A stretch of DNA of 6,445 nt from Burkholderiales bacterium (GTDB lineage Bacteria > Pseudomonadota > Gammaproteobacteria > Burkholderiales > CAIKXV01), in NCBI GenBank assembly GCA_014379045.1, contig JACMMK010000239.1, forward strand, positions 1-6,445, read 5' to 3'. Position 1 is the stretch's first letter. The number at the start of each line of letters is the position of its first letter. Under the pieces are notes generated by a model. The model had not been told where the DNA came from, did not search any database, and was given only the letters and a program-made list of their open reading frames with translations. Shown here piece after piece: positions 6,353 through 6,445 of the stretch. A program made the position numbers and the translations under genes.

Positions 6353-6445
6353 GGAGCGGGCGATGGGCTTTTCGGAGGGGGCGCATGCGCGGTCGCGCGC
6401 GCCGGGTCATGCGTGATCCCCATTAACGGCAGCGCGCGCTGCGAA
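6353..6445 (-). other. Leader region upstream of the sensor kinase
   Basis: 93 bases upstream of the kinase GTG, ending at the window edge. Short ATG-initiated frames from 6423 and 6410 read into the kinase in the two other frames and look non-coding. I see no clear -10/-35 pair; the promoter may lie beyond the window. Confidence 0.5.
6429..6442. repeat. 14-bp perfect palindrome upstream of the kinase
   Basis: GCAGCGCGCGCTGC reads the same on both strands. Having no spacer, it would make a poor RNA hairpin and fits a dyad protein site better, but alternating GC runs of this kind arise easily in GC-rich DNA. Confidence 0.3.

Noticed and set aside
6066..6423. Alternative minus-strand starts at ATG 6423 and ATG 6410 for the kinase
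   Set aside because: Both are in other frames than the kinase and give Arg/Pro-rich peptides; the kinase frame has a TGA upstream and only the GTG at 6352 before the first membrane segment.
1..6445. tRNA, rRNA, CRISPR array or defence system
   Set aside because: No cloverleaf-like stretches, regular spaced repeats or defence-related proteins were seen; nearly all the sequence is accounted for by the three genes.

Overview
The window is GC-rich and densely coded. All supported genes lie on the minus strand, so reading order is from high to low coordinates: a very large sensor histidine kinase (6352 to 1424), a response regulator with an ATPase output domain (1227 to 322), and the first 66 codons of a glycogen synthase gene (200 to 1, running off the window). 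GC-rich codon use, a GlgA of the proteobacterial type and a CHASE/multi-PAS kinase suggest a high-GC proteobacterium, probably beta- or gamma-. The sequence alone does not fix the genus.

Region by region (minus strand). 6445-6353 is short leader DNA with a 14-bp perfect palindrome and no convincing promoter. 6352-1424 encodes a 1642-residue membrane sensor kinase. It has a periplasmic CHASE-like domain between two membrane segments, eight predicted PAS domains, and a complete HisKA plus HATPase_c core with no receiver of its own. Six of the PAS domains form three tandem copies of a two-PAS unit of about 260 residues. 1423-1228 is a 196-base gap with short inverted repeats and no recognised gene. 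1227-322 encodes a 301-residue regulator: an intact receiver (Asp57) followed by an RsbW/SpoIIAB-like ATPase domain instead of a DNA-binding domain. 321-201 is an intergenic region with a GC-rich hairpin just after the regulator stop codon and a perfect TATAAT hexamer upstream of glgA.

Likely working model (inference). The kinase integrates a periplasmic signal and several cytoplasmic PAS inputs, autophosphorylates on His1410 and passes phosphate to Asp57 of the adjacent regulator. Because the regulator ends in an anti-sigma/serine-kinase type ATPase domain, its output may be protein-protein (partner switching or protein phosphorylation) rather than promoter binding. No partner (STAS protein, PP2C phosphatase or sigma factor) is encoded in the window. 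glgA appears to have its own promoter, so a functional link to the signalling pair is only suggested by adjacency.

Most interesting points: the receiver-ATPase regulator without a visible partner, the triplicated PAS pair in the kinase, and three LOV-like PAS domains that lack the photoactive cysteine.
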